NCBI GenBank assembly: GCA_030248225.1
Contig: JASANE010011606.1
Span: forward strand, 43,500 to 107,499
Source: Trileptium ribeirensis
Lineage: Eukaryota > Nematoda > Enoplea > Enoplida > Thoracostomopsidae
Length of the DNA: 64,000 nucleotides
Reading direction: 5' to 3'
Shown: one piece after another, positions 46,993-58,012 of the stretch
Layout: the number at the start of each line of letters is the position of its first letter
Numbering within the stretch: position 1 is the stretch's first letter
Program-made: the position numbers and the translations under genes
Notes under the pieces: generated by a model
What the model was told of the DNA's origin: nothing
What the model saw: only the letters and a program-made list of their open reading frames with translations
The model's database searches: none

Positions 46993-49900
46993 GTAGTTAT
47001 TTACAAGCTTTTGTTACCATTATTATTCTTTGACAACAGACTAATTAATAGTCTATTTGGACAACGTTTACGTAGCATTGAGTCAGCTTGAATATTACTC
47101 AAAATTAATATACGATTATCTAGAAAATTTATTATCGAAATTTTTACGTACCAAAGGGAAAATTTAAAAATTTATGGTTCGTTTAAAGATAGTATATAGC
47201 GCAAAATTCAGTTTGATATATAACATTTTACACCCAACATATCAGCGGCGTAGAGTTTGTTTAAAATCTGGGGGAGGAGGTTGATAAGTTGTTGGGAAAA
47301 ATTAGGATGTTATTGGGTTTCAGCTTATCGGAGCAATACATTTTGTAATAGACCTATAGCTAAAGGGGAGGGGCGGGCGGTGCCTACGCGTTTGACTATC
47401 CGTACTCCACTGTGAGGGATGGCAGAGAATGAAGAGAATCGGCGATTGAGATATGGACGTTATAAATCTCGATCAACTCTTCTAAGATATATATAGGTAT
47501 ATATGTCGATATACATACGTATTTACGTTAGGTGGGTTTATTAAGCTATGTATTTATGTTTCTTAAAACCTTACACTACACTCATATATTTATAAAAATA
47601 ATAGACATAAACAATTAGCATGTTAATCAACGTCTGTAGGAATACAAGATGACTGCAACGTATTTTCAAATAAGAGTTAATAGCAAATGAATATAGTGGA
47701 TAGTGTATTTTGGAGTCCGACTGGGTCCATAATAAAGAGGTGGGATGTTTAGGTATCACGTTGGGTACGCAAAACTATATTTGACATAGGGACATTTTTT
47801 CACAATGCTACCTCTAGAAGCAATGCCAATATTACTCTGCCAGCCAACGCAGTGATTATTTAGCGTTGGCGACATACTGAATTTCTAAGAAAAAGTGCGA
47901 GCGGTTTGTGACATTCTGCATTCCGTTAAATACCAAGCAGTCTATATGTGCCGGATCGAACCTAAAGCTTTCTAAAAGTGGAGGGGGTTGCCATAATGCG
48001 GCGTTCACGTTATAATGACCCCAACGTTTGGAACCTATGTACACCACACAGTGTCAGGGACACTGTTAACAACAGGGTGTCTTAGGCACCCCATTTAATA
48101 AATTTTAATAATTGTCAGGGACACTGTATTTAATAAATTTTTTCAAAGGTAGCTAGTTACGCGTATTACCACTTCTCGAAAGTGTCAAGCACACCGTGTC
48201 TGCTTGCAGTTTTATGGACAGAGTGCCGAATTATTTCCTCAGCTTTCATATGGCCTAAGTAAAAATATCAGGCATTTAAAAAATTACACAGCCCAGTTGA
48301 CTAATAAACCGCATTATCTATATACACTGTCTGTTACAGTTAATTCGCGCTAAGTTGGTAGCTAAGGGTGTGTACGACACTGTAAAAATGCAGTAGCTAA
48401 GTGTGTGTCGTACACCCTCGGCAATTGATTTACAGTACGGGTGTCACCATGACTGTCTATACGGTAGGGTCGCGACTACAGGGGGACAAAAGGTCCAAAC
48501 AGCGGGTACATTATAACGTGAAAGCCGCATAACGGGACAACCCTGTTGTCAAAATTGTTCGGCGTTAACACCCCCAAGCCCCCTAAATTTACGCCCCTGC
48601 AACATATATCATAGATGCCCATAGGGAATCCCCAAAAGGTACTACCTCCTAAGCCATCTTTGCCTGTCAGGTTCCGCATCCTTTCACCTCCACCCCACCA
48701 TCCCTCTTCGGTGCGCATATAATTTTAACACTTTTAGTAAAATTTGAAGTATTTCCAGTCAAAATTGGGGAAAATCGGGAAAATTATGAATAAACGTTGG
48801 AAAGACGGAGGAACACTGTTATTCCCATGACCTCCACCCCACTTGCCCGGCAAAACTATTTACCTCCCTCCCCCAAAAGCGACCGACGGACCTTGGGCAT
48901 CTAATGTACTATTGTTTGGTGTATATAAGTGCGGGCCCATGTCACCTTTACGGATCGGATCTTATCACGTTAGAAAAAGAAAAGCTTAAAAGAACAACCT
49001 AAGCTCAGAGCAGGGGTTCGGAGAGCGGCATTTCCCAACTTAGGCTTACGCTTAGTACGTGGCTCATAATTGGGAGGGACCTTAACTTACGCTAATACAT
49101 AGGCTTAGTATATCAAGAACGGCATAGCACGCATGTTACTTCCGCACATAAAGGTTACATTGGCATAAGTGCGTATATCCTAATTAAATACTACTACAGC
49201 GTCGCCCACTACAATGTACCAGAACTAGCGCTACGTGCCCGGTTAATTGATACCTGCAGCATACTCAGATAAAATATACCCCGCTGTTCTTCAAGAACGG
49301 TTTGTTTACCTGTTTTTAAGTCAGCAAGTACACCGCAGGATCGGGCTTGTAGCAGGTGGGGCTGAACAATTTTCTTGGTATCTCAAACCTGGATATAGGA
49401 ACAGCAATATAAATGCGGTACTTTTTCTCCATCGCACCAGGTGGGCTTCAAGTTAGAGAAAGAAGCGTAAGCCCTTTTTCCCTGTCTGTAGCTACGATCT
49501 TGCCTGCTGTTCAGTGTTAAATTTCAGGCGACGTTCAATTTCAAAAAGACTGCCTCGAAAGTCAAAACATAATCCGAACAAAATACGGCGTCGCTTCGCT
49601 AAGTTGGAGTCAAGAACTTGGTGATATGTCACAAGAGTGGGCACATAAGCTTGCCGAGCGCGAAATTAGACTATACGCTGAACTGCCAGGTATATAGATT
49701 TTTATACGCTTTTCAAAAGTATCCGCCTGGTGCTTTATGTAAATTTGCTTTTAATACGATAAATATCACACAAGTAGTAAATTAGAATAGAGTGCTGAAT
49801 ACTAAGTTGCAAATTCGTCCAGAATGAGAGCCATAAAACTTTATAACTATGAACTTGATACTGATGTGTCGCGTATTATAATATACAAATTTCATTGACG

Positions 49901-52900
49901 TTGTCTAATTTATTTTATTAAATTTCAGGCACAGGTGAGACAATAACGTTTATTCCAATAAATGACTTGTCAGAAATTCCAAGTGGTGATGAACTAATTC
50001 ATCGGTGGCTTGAAGAATCGAAACAATACAACTATGATAAGCCGGGATGGTTGACAAGTATAAACCTGCTCGCTATATATCATATATTTTATTAATTTTG
50101 AATTTATTCTAAGTAATAGCAGATCTTAATTCCACCAAAACCTGTTGCAGCTAGCCATAACAGATTATTGTCTCTAAGGCCAAGTGTTAGAACTTTTTGT
50201 CTCTTACAGCCATCTGTAACATACAAAAATCACGTACAGCCAACCGTTACACATTTGAAATCGTAATGGATAGCTATTAGAGACTTTTGTATTTTATAAT
50301 TAGCTGTAAGAGACAAAAGTTTTTAACAGCTAGACAATAGAGATCATAATCTGTTATGGTTAGCTTCAATAGATTTTAGTCTCCAGCGTCTTCGTGCTAG
50401 AGACGTTTGTATTTATTGGCTATCTATATAAGACTAAAGTTTCTTACAGCTATCTGTTAAGAGATTTGAATATTAAATAAGCAGTTATTGAAGACAAAAA
50501 TCTCTAGCTGCCGTTTGAAAGAAACTACAATATCGTTCAACCATCCATTAGAGATTTTGGTTTCTTGCAAACGGCTATTAAAGACTAAACTGCCCACTTT
50601 TGCATGAATTTGTCTGTGAAACCGGCATTTGTTTATACTAGCGATGTCTTACATGGATACATTTCTGATATCACAAGAAATATTTTCTTTCGAAATAGCA
50701 CCAGATGGTTTTAAATAACTTTTGGCCTATTATTTAATTTCACTAGGGTTGACGAATTGTCCATTGTTTTGTGTTCTATTAATTAATTTTTCTCAGCGAC
50801 ACAGCTTAGAACATCTGAGCAGTCAAGAAATTACTGAAAACCATGTGTTCCGAAGAATTAGATTCATTGATGGAATCAAAATTGACTACTGCTTATTGCG
50901 GCGTACTGTCGTTGTCATAGCCTATGAGGATGAGCGTACGGCTTTAGCCATTAGTGTCACAATTTTGATCTAAATTTTTAGTTCATAACATATTTGCTCT
51001 TGTGTATCGCTCTGCAAAGATTTTCCCATTTCGTTTTAATACTACCCAAGACACTGTGAGTCTAATATGACATTATCAAAACGTTACAATTAACAAAAAT
51101 TACACAAAAAACACTACAATTCACATTTTATGCATTTCAAATTTTCCATATTTAAAAGATTCAATAAACAAAAGTTCTTATATATCGGATGTTTAGAGAT
51201 AGTTAGATTTCATGATCAGCAAGTACTTTAAACCTTCAAGCATATCTTTATATATATAGGTATATGCTGTATCATAACGACAGTCTAAAAGTACGATTTA
51301 ACAACCTGATTGGGCAAAAATGCAACTGCTATGACTCTGAGAGACAATTTGGGCATGCGTAGCATTGAAAATATTCGATACTCCCAAATATGATCAGGAA
51401 CTTCCGATCATTTTCAATCGTTTTGTAATATACCTCAGCAAAATATTTTTCTGCAATATATATCACGAATTCGTGCAGGACTTATAGGGAATTGCAAACA
51501 TACTGATTGATTGGCAACACTCACAATTTATTGATATCAGAAACCGAAAATGAACGGCTATAATTCAACCAATCAGTATGAAAAATAGTTATAGCCCAGC
51601 ATCGATCATGATGAAGATTAGAAACAAAATTGAGTGGGCGTAAGCCCAGCAATACATTTCAAGGGTAGGCTAAAGCCAAACCCTTATGAATCGAGTATAA
51701 AATGATTTAAATTATAACGCTGAATTTGCCAATTGGAACGAAAAGATGATGTATTAGTCCTATTTGAGTACTATACCCGCGTTATTTTTACCTCTCTTAG
51801 CAGAGTTCATACAAAGTCGACATAGTCGGACGTTATATAGTTAATCCCCTGAAATTGCGTTGTTTGCCTTAAACGTATCAGTTTGTGATAACTTGCAGAT
51901 TTACACACCTAAGGGGCTAGAACACACGAACTTCAGTTCTAAATGAAACTTTGTTCATGAAATTTTCTCCACTTCGTTTTCACACATTCGATATTGATTA
52001 GCCTTCCTAGGAATTTTGCCTAGATAATATTTGCGCTGCATTGTGATCTCTTTCTGTAAATATATATATCATATATTTATTTATTTATTATTATATTTTT
52101 TTATTTATTCTATATGTATATATAAGAGTAATGCCCGGTGAGCCTAATACTGTGATAATTGACTATGATGCACCGATGGAAACTTGCTGTGAATATATAA
52201 AACTAATGTATAGTTAACTGTGATGCACATAGAAAACTCTGATATTTAGTTTTAGTTTTTTTGTAATACAGCTTAAATAATTTATTTTCAAGTAGACTTT
52301 AGTAGATAAAAGCGGCTCTTGTCCTTGGTTTTTTCGACTGAGATTAGCTTTGATTTTCCCACCCATATAGGATATTTTGGCGTGCATATCAAATTTTTTC
52401 CGGAAACCCTGTAATTTTCCGGCAATTCGGTCGATTTCTGCACGGTCGATCCACGATTTTGAAGCGAATTGATTATCTTTCATGTAAGCCTGTTAGTAGT
52501 AACTATAAATTTGATCTATATACAGCATCCGAATGTCACGGTCCTAAATGGCTGGCGTCCTAAATATATGAACCCTGCTTGATATTTCGTGTCAGTGTGT
52601 CCCTTTTCATTTTCATCAATACTCAACTATGTTGCTATTCATATTATTTGGCAACTCGTTCGTGTATTATTCTTTTCGCAAAATTTTACACTCTTCCATC
52701 AACGGCTCAACACGGATAAGGTAAAATTTCGTTTCATAGCACTATAGCGATGCAAGATATACAAATTCAAAAACAAAATATTTAAACAAGACAAATATGA
52801 GCTTACAACCTGTCGATCCGCCTACTTGTCACAACAATCACGGGCTACATGAAGATTGTTTAGAAATACTGCACGCTAGAATTGAGCTTATACCGCCAAC

Positions 52901-54820
52901 AGCTACCACCAATATTATGTTTGGCAAGCTCGCAAAATTTTTCGGCTTATTCCATACGATAATGTCAACAATCGCAACTGTGTTGGGCAGTGACGATACT
53001 CAAGCAAAATCTGTCGCACAGTTGTTCTGATTTGAGCAAAGAAAACACTGTACTGTACGGCGCAGTGACTAATTTGTCACGGTTATTTAGTAATTCGAGG
53101 TAACTGTCTGTCCGGAAACGTTCTAATAGTAGTAAGTCGCCAGAATGTTAAATTTGGTTGTACGGTCAATACACCAAGATTGTTTAAAAATTAGATATTG
53201 AAAAATCGTCTTCACATTGGCCGTCGTCCGTGAGACTGACAGCACAATGGTCTGGAAAAGCTGCTAACTTTCAGACTTCCAGTTGCTATCCTGCACATAT
53301 ATAGATAGCCGGGATGCTAACTTTGTTAGTAATGTTGCTGGCTCAAAAGAAATATAAACAACCTGCGGACTTAACACATAAGTGTATCAGCAGCAAATGA
53401 AGTTTAATTTCAAAATGAAGTGTTGTATGGGAAATATAACTGGCGTATGGTAAAATACAAACCTTAACAAGAATTTACAAAAAAGAAAGTTCAAATTTCA
53501 GCCCAAATTGTAGTTCTTTAGATACCACCAATGACTGGCTCCATCATACATTATACATACATTGACATTCAATGATTGCATAAAACAAACATTATGCGAC
53601 AAATCGACTCAGTGACCATAAATCAATATGTTGCAAAGATTTGTTTTCAATTCCGCAGATTCATAAATAGTGACCCAACTTATAGTAAAATAGCCGATCC
53701 GATGCCGGTGAGATGTTTGCACCGCTACTCGCCCATAATATAGCATATTTGCATATCGTAGCAAAAATTATTGTTGTTTCGAATATGTCCGCGTAATGTT
53801 AGGGCCATTGAGCCGACCTTCTTCCCAGCCCGCTTAAGTATTCAAAATACAAAATTTTGTGGGAACGTCGACTTCTGGCACGATTTCATGAGTATTTTGT
53901 GAGTTTTCTTTAAAATTCTATTTATTTAGGTTATATCCAGAATTTGCCTCCTAGTATAGTATTTCGCAAACATGTAAAACAAGCATGAGCAGAGAGCTAC
54001 ATACGGCTGCAAGGAAAAACGTTATAGCTAGCTCGTGCTGTAGCAATGTCCATCGAATCTACTTTGATAGCCGGGCAAGACTAAGTTTGGCTGCACCCAA
54101 GTTATCGTAAACGAGTCATTACAGTTACATTAAACTTGTTCGCGAGCAGCAAGAATCATAGTTCATATCTGATGAACATTATTGAACTATCAATAGATGA
54201 TTGATTAAGGGATTTTAGGCAAGCAATATATCGAATCGAATTTGCTATTTGTTCCGCAACAATGGATGTGGATTACGCATCAAGTATTGTTCAAAAACAG
54301 CAACGGTGGTAGGGTCGTTTTAAGTTTGGTGTCACATATGGTACGATGTGGCTGCAATAAAAATACAAATATACGTTCATTGCAATAGCAAGTTTCCGTG
54401 GCGCTGCACTGTAACAGCCTAATATGTACAGTTCGTGTGCGAAGTTTTGTGTGAACGCCACAAAATTAGACATAAAAAGTTACTCCCTATGCTGTCTAAG
54501 CTTTACTTATATAAACAATTGCTCATTTACTGTTAACATTTTACTCATTTATAAAGTTGTTTTTATTTTGATTGACTGTCAGCTTTTTATTCAAATAAAA
54601 TATTTGCTCGCTTACACTGTAAGTATTGCAATCAAATAATGTTTATTTAGACTGTCAGCATTTCAGTCAAATGGTTTGGCGTGGTAGTCGTGAATTTGGT
54701 ATCGGTCGTGCTGTTTCATACTCATCCAAATATATCGTGATTGTAGCATTCTATCGCCCTGGCGGCAATACTAACTATCCTGGCGACTTCGAAAAGAACG
54801 TACCTCGAATGCTTAGTTGA
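46893..54820 (+). CDS. CAP-superfamily protein, GAPR-1-like (4 exons)
   Basis: Exons 46893-46992, 49528-49689, 49930-50057 (start 49929) and 54651-54820 join in phase to about 186 codons ending in TGA. The protein has the CAP (SCP/PR-1/GAPR-1) fold signature. Helix 1 is NIIRTKYGVASLSWSQEL followed by EWAHKLAE. Then come ELIHRWLEESKQYNY and the CAP1 motif HFSQMVWRGSREFGIGRA. The CAP2-like strand is IVIVAFYRPGGN, and the GAPR-1-type tail is NYPGDFEKNV. The cavity His of HFSQMVW and the Glu of WLEES are present. The usual GENLA motif, with its Glu, is altered to GETITF. No signal peptide is visible in the proposed first exon, which fits the intracellular, membrane-associated GAPR-1 branch rather than secreted PR-1 proteins. 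The three C-terminal exons are secure. The first exon rests on splice phase and position only. Confidence 0.85.
47040..47990. other. first CAP intron, left part
   Basis: AT-rich with a tatatataggtatatatgtc tract at about 47490. No exon was recognised between the proposed first exon and the MITE. Confidence 0.35.
47997..48529. mobile_element. PIF/Harbinger-type MITE, copy B (inverted)
   Basis: A 533-bp element with ends TGCGGCGTTCACGTTATAAT and TGCGGCTTTCACGTTATAAT on opposite strands. It is flanked by TAA (47994-47996 and 48530-48532). The interior is homologous to copy A at 42782-43288 but in reverse orientation, with shared words such as ggtagctagttacgcgtatt and gactgtctatacggtagggt. It lies in the first intron of the CAP gene. 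Confidence 0.88.
48530..49527. repeat. C-rich dispersed repeat family, copy 3, and following intron
   Basis: 48630-48905 holds C-rich blocks around cagtcaaaattggggaaaat and ends gcgaccgacggaccttgggc. The block order is the same as at 43440-43710. The rest, to 49527, is GC-richer intron with no exon recognised; a 69-codon frame at 49247 has no motif. Confidence 0.45.
49528..49689 (+). CDS. CAP gene exon (NIIRTKYGVASLSW)
   Basis: A 162-nt exon between aatttcag and gtatat, entering and leaving in phase 1. It encodes DVQFQKDCLESQNIIRTKYG, VASLSWSQELGDMSQEWAHK and LAEREIRLYAELP. This matches helix 1 and helix 2 of CAP domains (pattern HN.YR.KHGV..L.W...L...AQ.WA..LA). Confidence 0.88.
49929..50057 (+). 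CDS. CAP gene exon (ELIHRWLEESKQYNY)
   Basis: A 129-nt exon after aatttcag with donor gtataa. It encodes GTGETITFIPINDLSEIPSG, DELIHRWLEESKQYNYDKPG and WLT. It corresponds to the region from the CGENLA motif to W..E...YN of CAP proteins. The first is only weakly kept (TGETITF), the second well. Confidence 0.88.
50140..50600. repeat. decayed ~40-bp array in a CAP intron
   Basis: Repeated words such as gacaaaagtctcttacagct, agctatctgtta and agagacttttgtattt occur in direct and inverted forms (gtctctaaggcc, tacagccatctgtaac, agctgtaagagacaaaag). Because words occur on both strands, parts could fold back. Ten or so diverged units are visible. Confidence 0.6.
50601..54650. other. long third intron of the CAP gene
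   Basis: A 4.6-kb intron (from 50058) separates the last two CAP exons. Apart from the array at its start and AT-rich microsatellite tracts (about 51250 and 52060-52120), no element is recognised. The 77-codon frame at 52797-53030 has protein-like composition but no supporting signal. Confidence 0.5.
54651..54820 (+). CDS. CAP gene last exon (HFSQMVW, tail, stop)
   Basis: A 170-nt exon after tttatttag. The split codon A|AC gives Asn, then CQHFSQMVWRGSREFGIGRA, VSYSSKYIVIVAFYRPGGN and TNYPGDFEKNVPRMLS with stop TGA at 54818-54820. CAP1 (HF.QMVW) and a CAP2-like strand (IVAFYRPGGN) are clear. No AATAAA lies close downstream; an AATATA at about 54829 is the nearest variant. Confidence 0.92.
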
Positions 54821-55796
54821 TGTTGAAATATAATCATTAGTTTTCAATAGCCCTAGTCTAGCTGGTATCTGTAATAACATCATCATGATGATGCAAAACC
54901 GTTTGTTCACTTTTCTATGAGCTCTCGTCCCAATTAGTACTGAATCTTGTTTTAATATATAACTAAGATAATGCGTGAGTCTATTTAGTGCGTTCTTCTT
55001 TTGTCTAACACCACGATTATTCTTTTGTCAAAACCGCTAACTGCACCGTACGGGTTCACATTTCTGCTATCGGTATTCGAATTTCAGTGAACGCGTACAA
55101 CAGCACTTCGATGTACGTACAGAATTTGCGTACGTACACATACATTTCTTCATTTTGCACGATTGACCACGTTCATCAAATGACTTGCTGAATCAGACAG
55201 CCATGTTCTCGGTATACGTGTGTTTTGTAGTATGCAGAAAAACGCAATTGAAAATGGCGTTTTCCGGTGTACGCGGTCAGAATAATGAGATGCTAAATCG
55301 CAAAATACCGACCCGACCGATGTTGCTATGGAACAAATCTTTGTTCACGTACAAGAGTGAAAATCTTTGTTCGCATACATTCATCGCCTTTACGAACATG
55401 AACTGACTTGACAAAAGAGCAACCCACGTGTACGTTCCTAAAGTGGACTCACGTATAAGGGCTTGTGTTTGGATTTAGCGTGCGTGTTGAGTTTAACACG
55501 CGTACTGTTGATATAAATAATAGACTAGCAAAGTACCTAATTACATCTGGGACAACGCTTTATTTGATGTGAACAGCACTGATAGGTTCGATAGAACTTT
55601 CAATGTGGAGCTTTACTATAATTATTCATTGCATAAAAGTTTTACTTATAAACATATAAGAAGATTCGTAGCAAGACATACGTTAGTATAATTAATAAAA
55701 ATCATAGTAAAACAAGGTAACGATGCTACGATATAACATGTGAAATGCATATGTTTATTCATGCGAACTTTTGGAACCAGGTTGCAACAATTTAAT
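54821..55796. other. 3' flank of the CAP gene
   Basis: Recurrent gttcacgtac and cgtacgtacac-type words occur at 55075-55440. No further gene is recognised. Confidence 0.35.
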
Positions 55797-57125
55797 TTCA
55801 TGTTCGCTATGTGTTTCGAAATATGTATTAATACAAATGCTGCTGCCACCCAACGTTTTCCAAAACTCCACCGTTAAATAGCCACTAAAACATATGACAT
55901 CTACCAAAATGTTAGAAGCATTGACGGTAGTTATGCATTATCTGTGAGTTTTAGAAGTTTAAACGATTTTAAACATGGCAATGTTTAACATTAGATTTAG
56001 CCTACACCGTGCCATTATATATGACTAACGAACAGATAATTATGTTTCATAATGAAAACTCAAAAGACTTCAGAATGGTTTTTACAACACTTTGTATGCA
56101 GAGGTTAGAAAACACGTAGACAAATCCATTTTTCTGTTTAAGATTTTTACTTTAAAACGTTTTAATTTATAAATTTTGTATTTTAAAGAAAAGATTGAAG
56201 TTGCAGTTTGGGTAAATATAAACGAAATTTGAAGTATCGATATTACGATTTGCCCACTTTAAACTATTACATGTCACCTAATGGTCTTTTTTACAGTGAA
56301 CACCTGCATCATATATGTCTTAATAAACACCGTCGTTAGTATTAAAATATATATATTTAAATCAAATAATTGTGTTAAGCTTTGCAGATTAGCACGTGAT
56401 ATGTGTCTTTGAGTGATTTCCCTAATGCATCATTTACAATAAGATGCGTGCGCATGGTCCTAAATATGTCACGCGTTCAAATGGGCTAGCTACAATGTCA
56501 CGCATACAGTCCAGTTCGACTATTAAAATTTTGAATAGCTTAGCTAGGCTATGCATTTGTCATCGAGTGTCAGGCACGGACTATGTTTTTGTCACGAGGC
56601 GTTCAGCTGAGCCCTATAACTTAAGCCAGTGACTATTTAATCCGCGAACATTACGTTTTGTTATACGTATCTAAATAATGCCCCAAAAGTTGCATACAGC
56701 TAAAAACGTTAATTGTATATATTAAAACAAATGCATAACTTAGGATTAATGTGAAAATATTGTAGAACAAAATGCTATTACACTAAGCACAATACTAAAT
56801 AAAATTTTTCAATTGACAGTTCAGCCGGACGCTATGTTTGTCACGCAGAGCCTAGCTAAGCTCACTGTTTGTCACATTAAGACTAGCTGAACTATAAAAA
56901 TGTACCATAGTAATCCAGCTAAGCTATAGTTCATTCGAACCAGTTGAGTTGGACGCGTGACATAATTTGGTCCTGGCTCGCGCATCTTATCGTAAATGAT
57001 GCATAATACATTCATAGTCGTCATATGTTTTTGTGGCTATTATAATGGTTAGAGTTTTGAAAAAACGTTGTGTGGCAGTAGCATTTGTATTCATACGTAT
57101 TTCGAAACACGCAGTGAACATGGCG
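55797..57125. mobile_element. interrupted inverted-repeat element
   Basis: The right arm (about 56935-57125) runs gcgtgacataatttggtcct, catcttatcgtaaatgatgc, gttttgaaaaaacgttgtg, cgtatttcgaaacac. The left side carries the same words inverted in two pieces: 55797-55940 (gtgtttcgaaatatg, caacgttttccaaaac, ttgacggtagttatgc) and 56425-56480 (catcatttacaataagatgc, ggtcctaaatatgtcacgcg). About 480 bp separates the pieces, as if something inserted in the left arm. The loop has gtcacg and tagct repeats. Confidence 0.6.
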
Positions 57126-57129
57126 GCAC

Positions 57130-57710
57130 CGCTTGGAACTGACTCACGGATTACCCTGGATCCGGTTTTGTTTCTAACCAATGCATTAGTCATAGCACAG
57201 TTTAGGGCACACTTGTAAACAGCTAGCTACGTTGCGAGTACTTGGCAAGCCTCATAGCTAGCTACCAAAAAATAGTATAATAGAAGAATTGTTGCAAATA
57301 CGCGACGGGCTGCTTGTTCAGGACATTTAGGTGACTGCACCCTTGCTTGAACAGTACCGCGTTGCTATTATGCAAGCTCCGGAACGCGTTAAATATTTCA
57401 ATTCAATGTAATAATCCGTAACTACCTTGCAGCGCACGCCTTGTCAGATTCAACAGTATGTTCAATATATTGTTTTTGAAAACAACCAGTCTTATCCTAT
57501 TGTTTTCCCGGTTATGCCATAGCACAAATATTAAATAATAACAAAAGAAAAGAAAAACTTCACTTGACTGCCGACAATTCCGTAAACGTTTACTCTATAC
57601 CCAAAGAAGAATCATGTACCGTACTTGATTGTTAAAGTTGCTAGTCGCCTAATTAGCAAGAACTCCGAACTGAAGTTATTTCAACACAACCCGTATATTG
57701 CGGCGTTCAC
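57130..57710. other. non-coding DNA without recognised gene
   Basis: No exon or repeat of note. Confidence 0.3.
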
Positions 57711-57715
57711 AGAAT

Positions 57716-58012
57716 TTGCAAACATATTAGTCCTGTACTACAGTGTGTCATAAACCAAACACTTTTTTATTTTTAAGAGTTAGCTGTATAAGCAAATTGA
57801 AAAGCCTAAATTAGGGTATAGACGGTTTTTTACAAGCAACATTTTCAATGCATGTTTCGATTATTAACTGGTGTGTCTCACGTAACCGCTGGCTTAACGA
57901 GCATCAGTTAGTCAGTCATATCCCCTTACACTATAATTATATTTGCAAACATATTAGTCCTGTACTACAGTGTATCATAAAGCAAACACTTTTTTTTGTT
58001 ATTTTTAAGAAT
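57716..58012. repeat. direct repeat of ~65 bp, 227 bp apart
   Basis: tttgcaaacatattagtcct, gtactacagtgt(g/a)tcataaa and a T-run followed by atttttaaga occur at 57716-57778 and 57943-58012. There are only a few differences. These could be the terminal parts of a small element or a local duplication. Confidence 0.8.

Noticed and set aside
52797..53030. 77-codon open frame in a CAP intron with protein-like composition
   Set aside because: It has no recognisable domain and no splice or promoter evidence; ORFs of this length are expected by chance.
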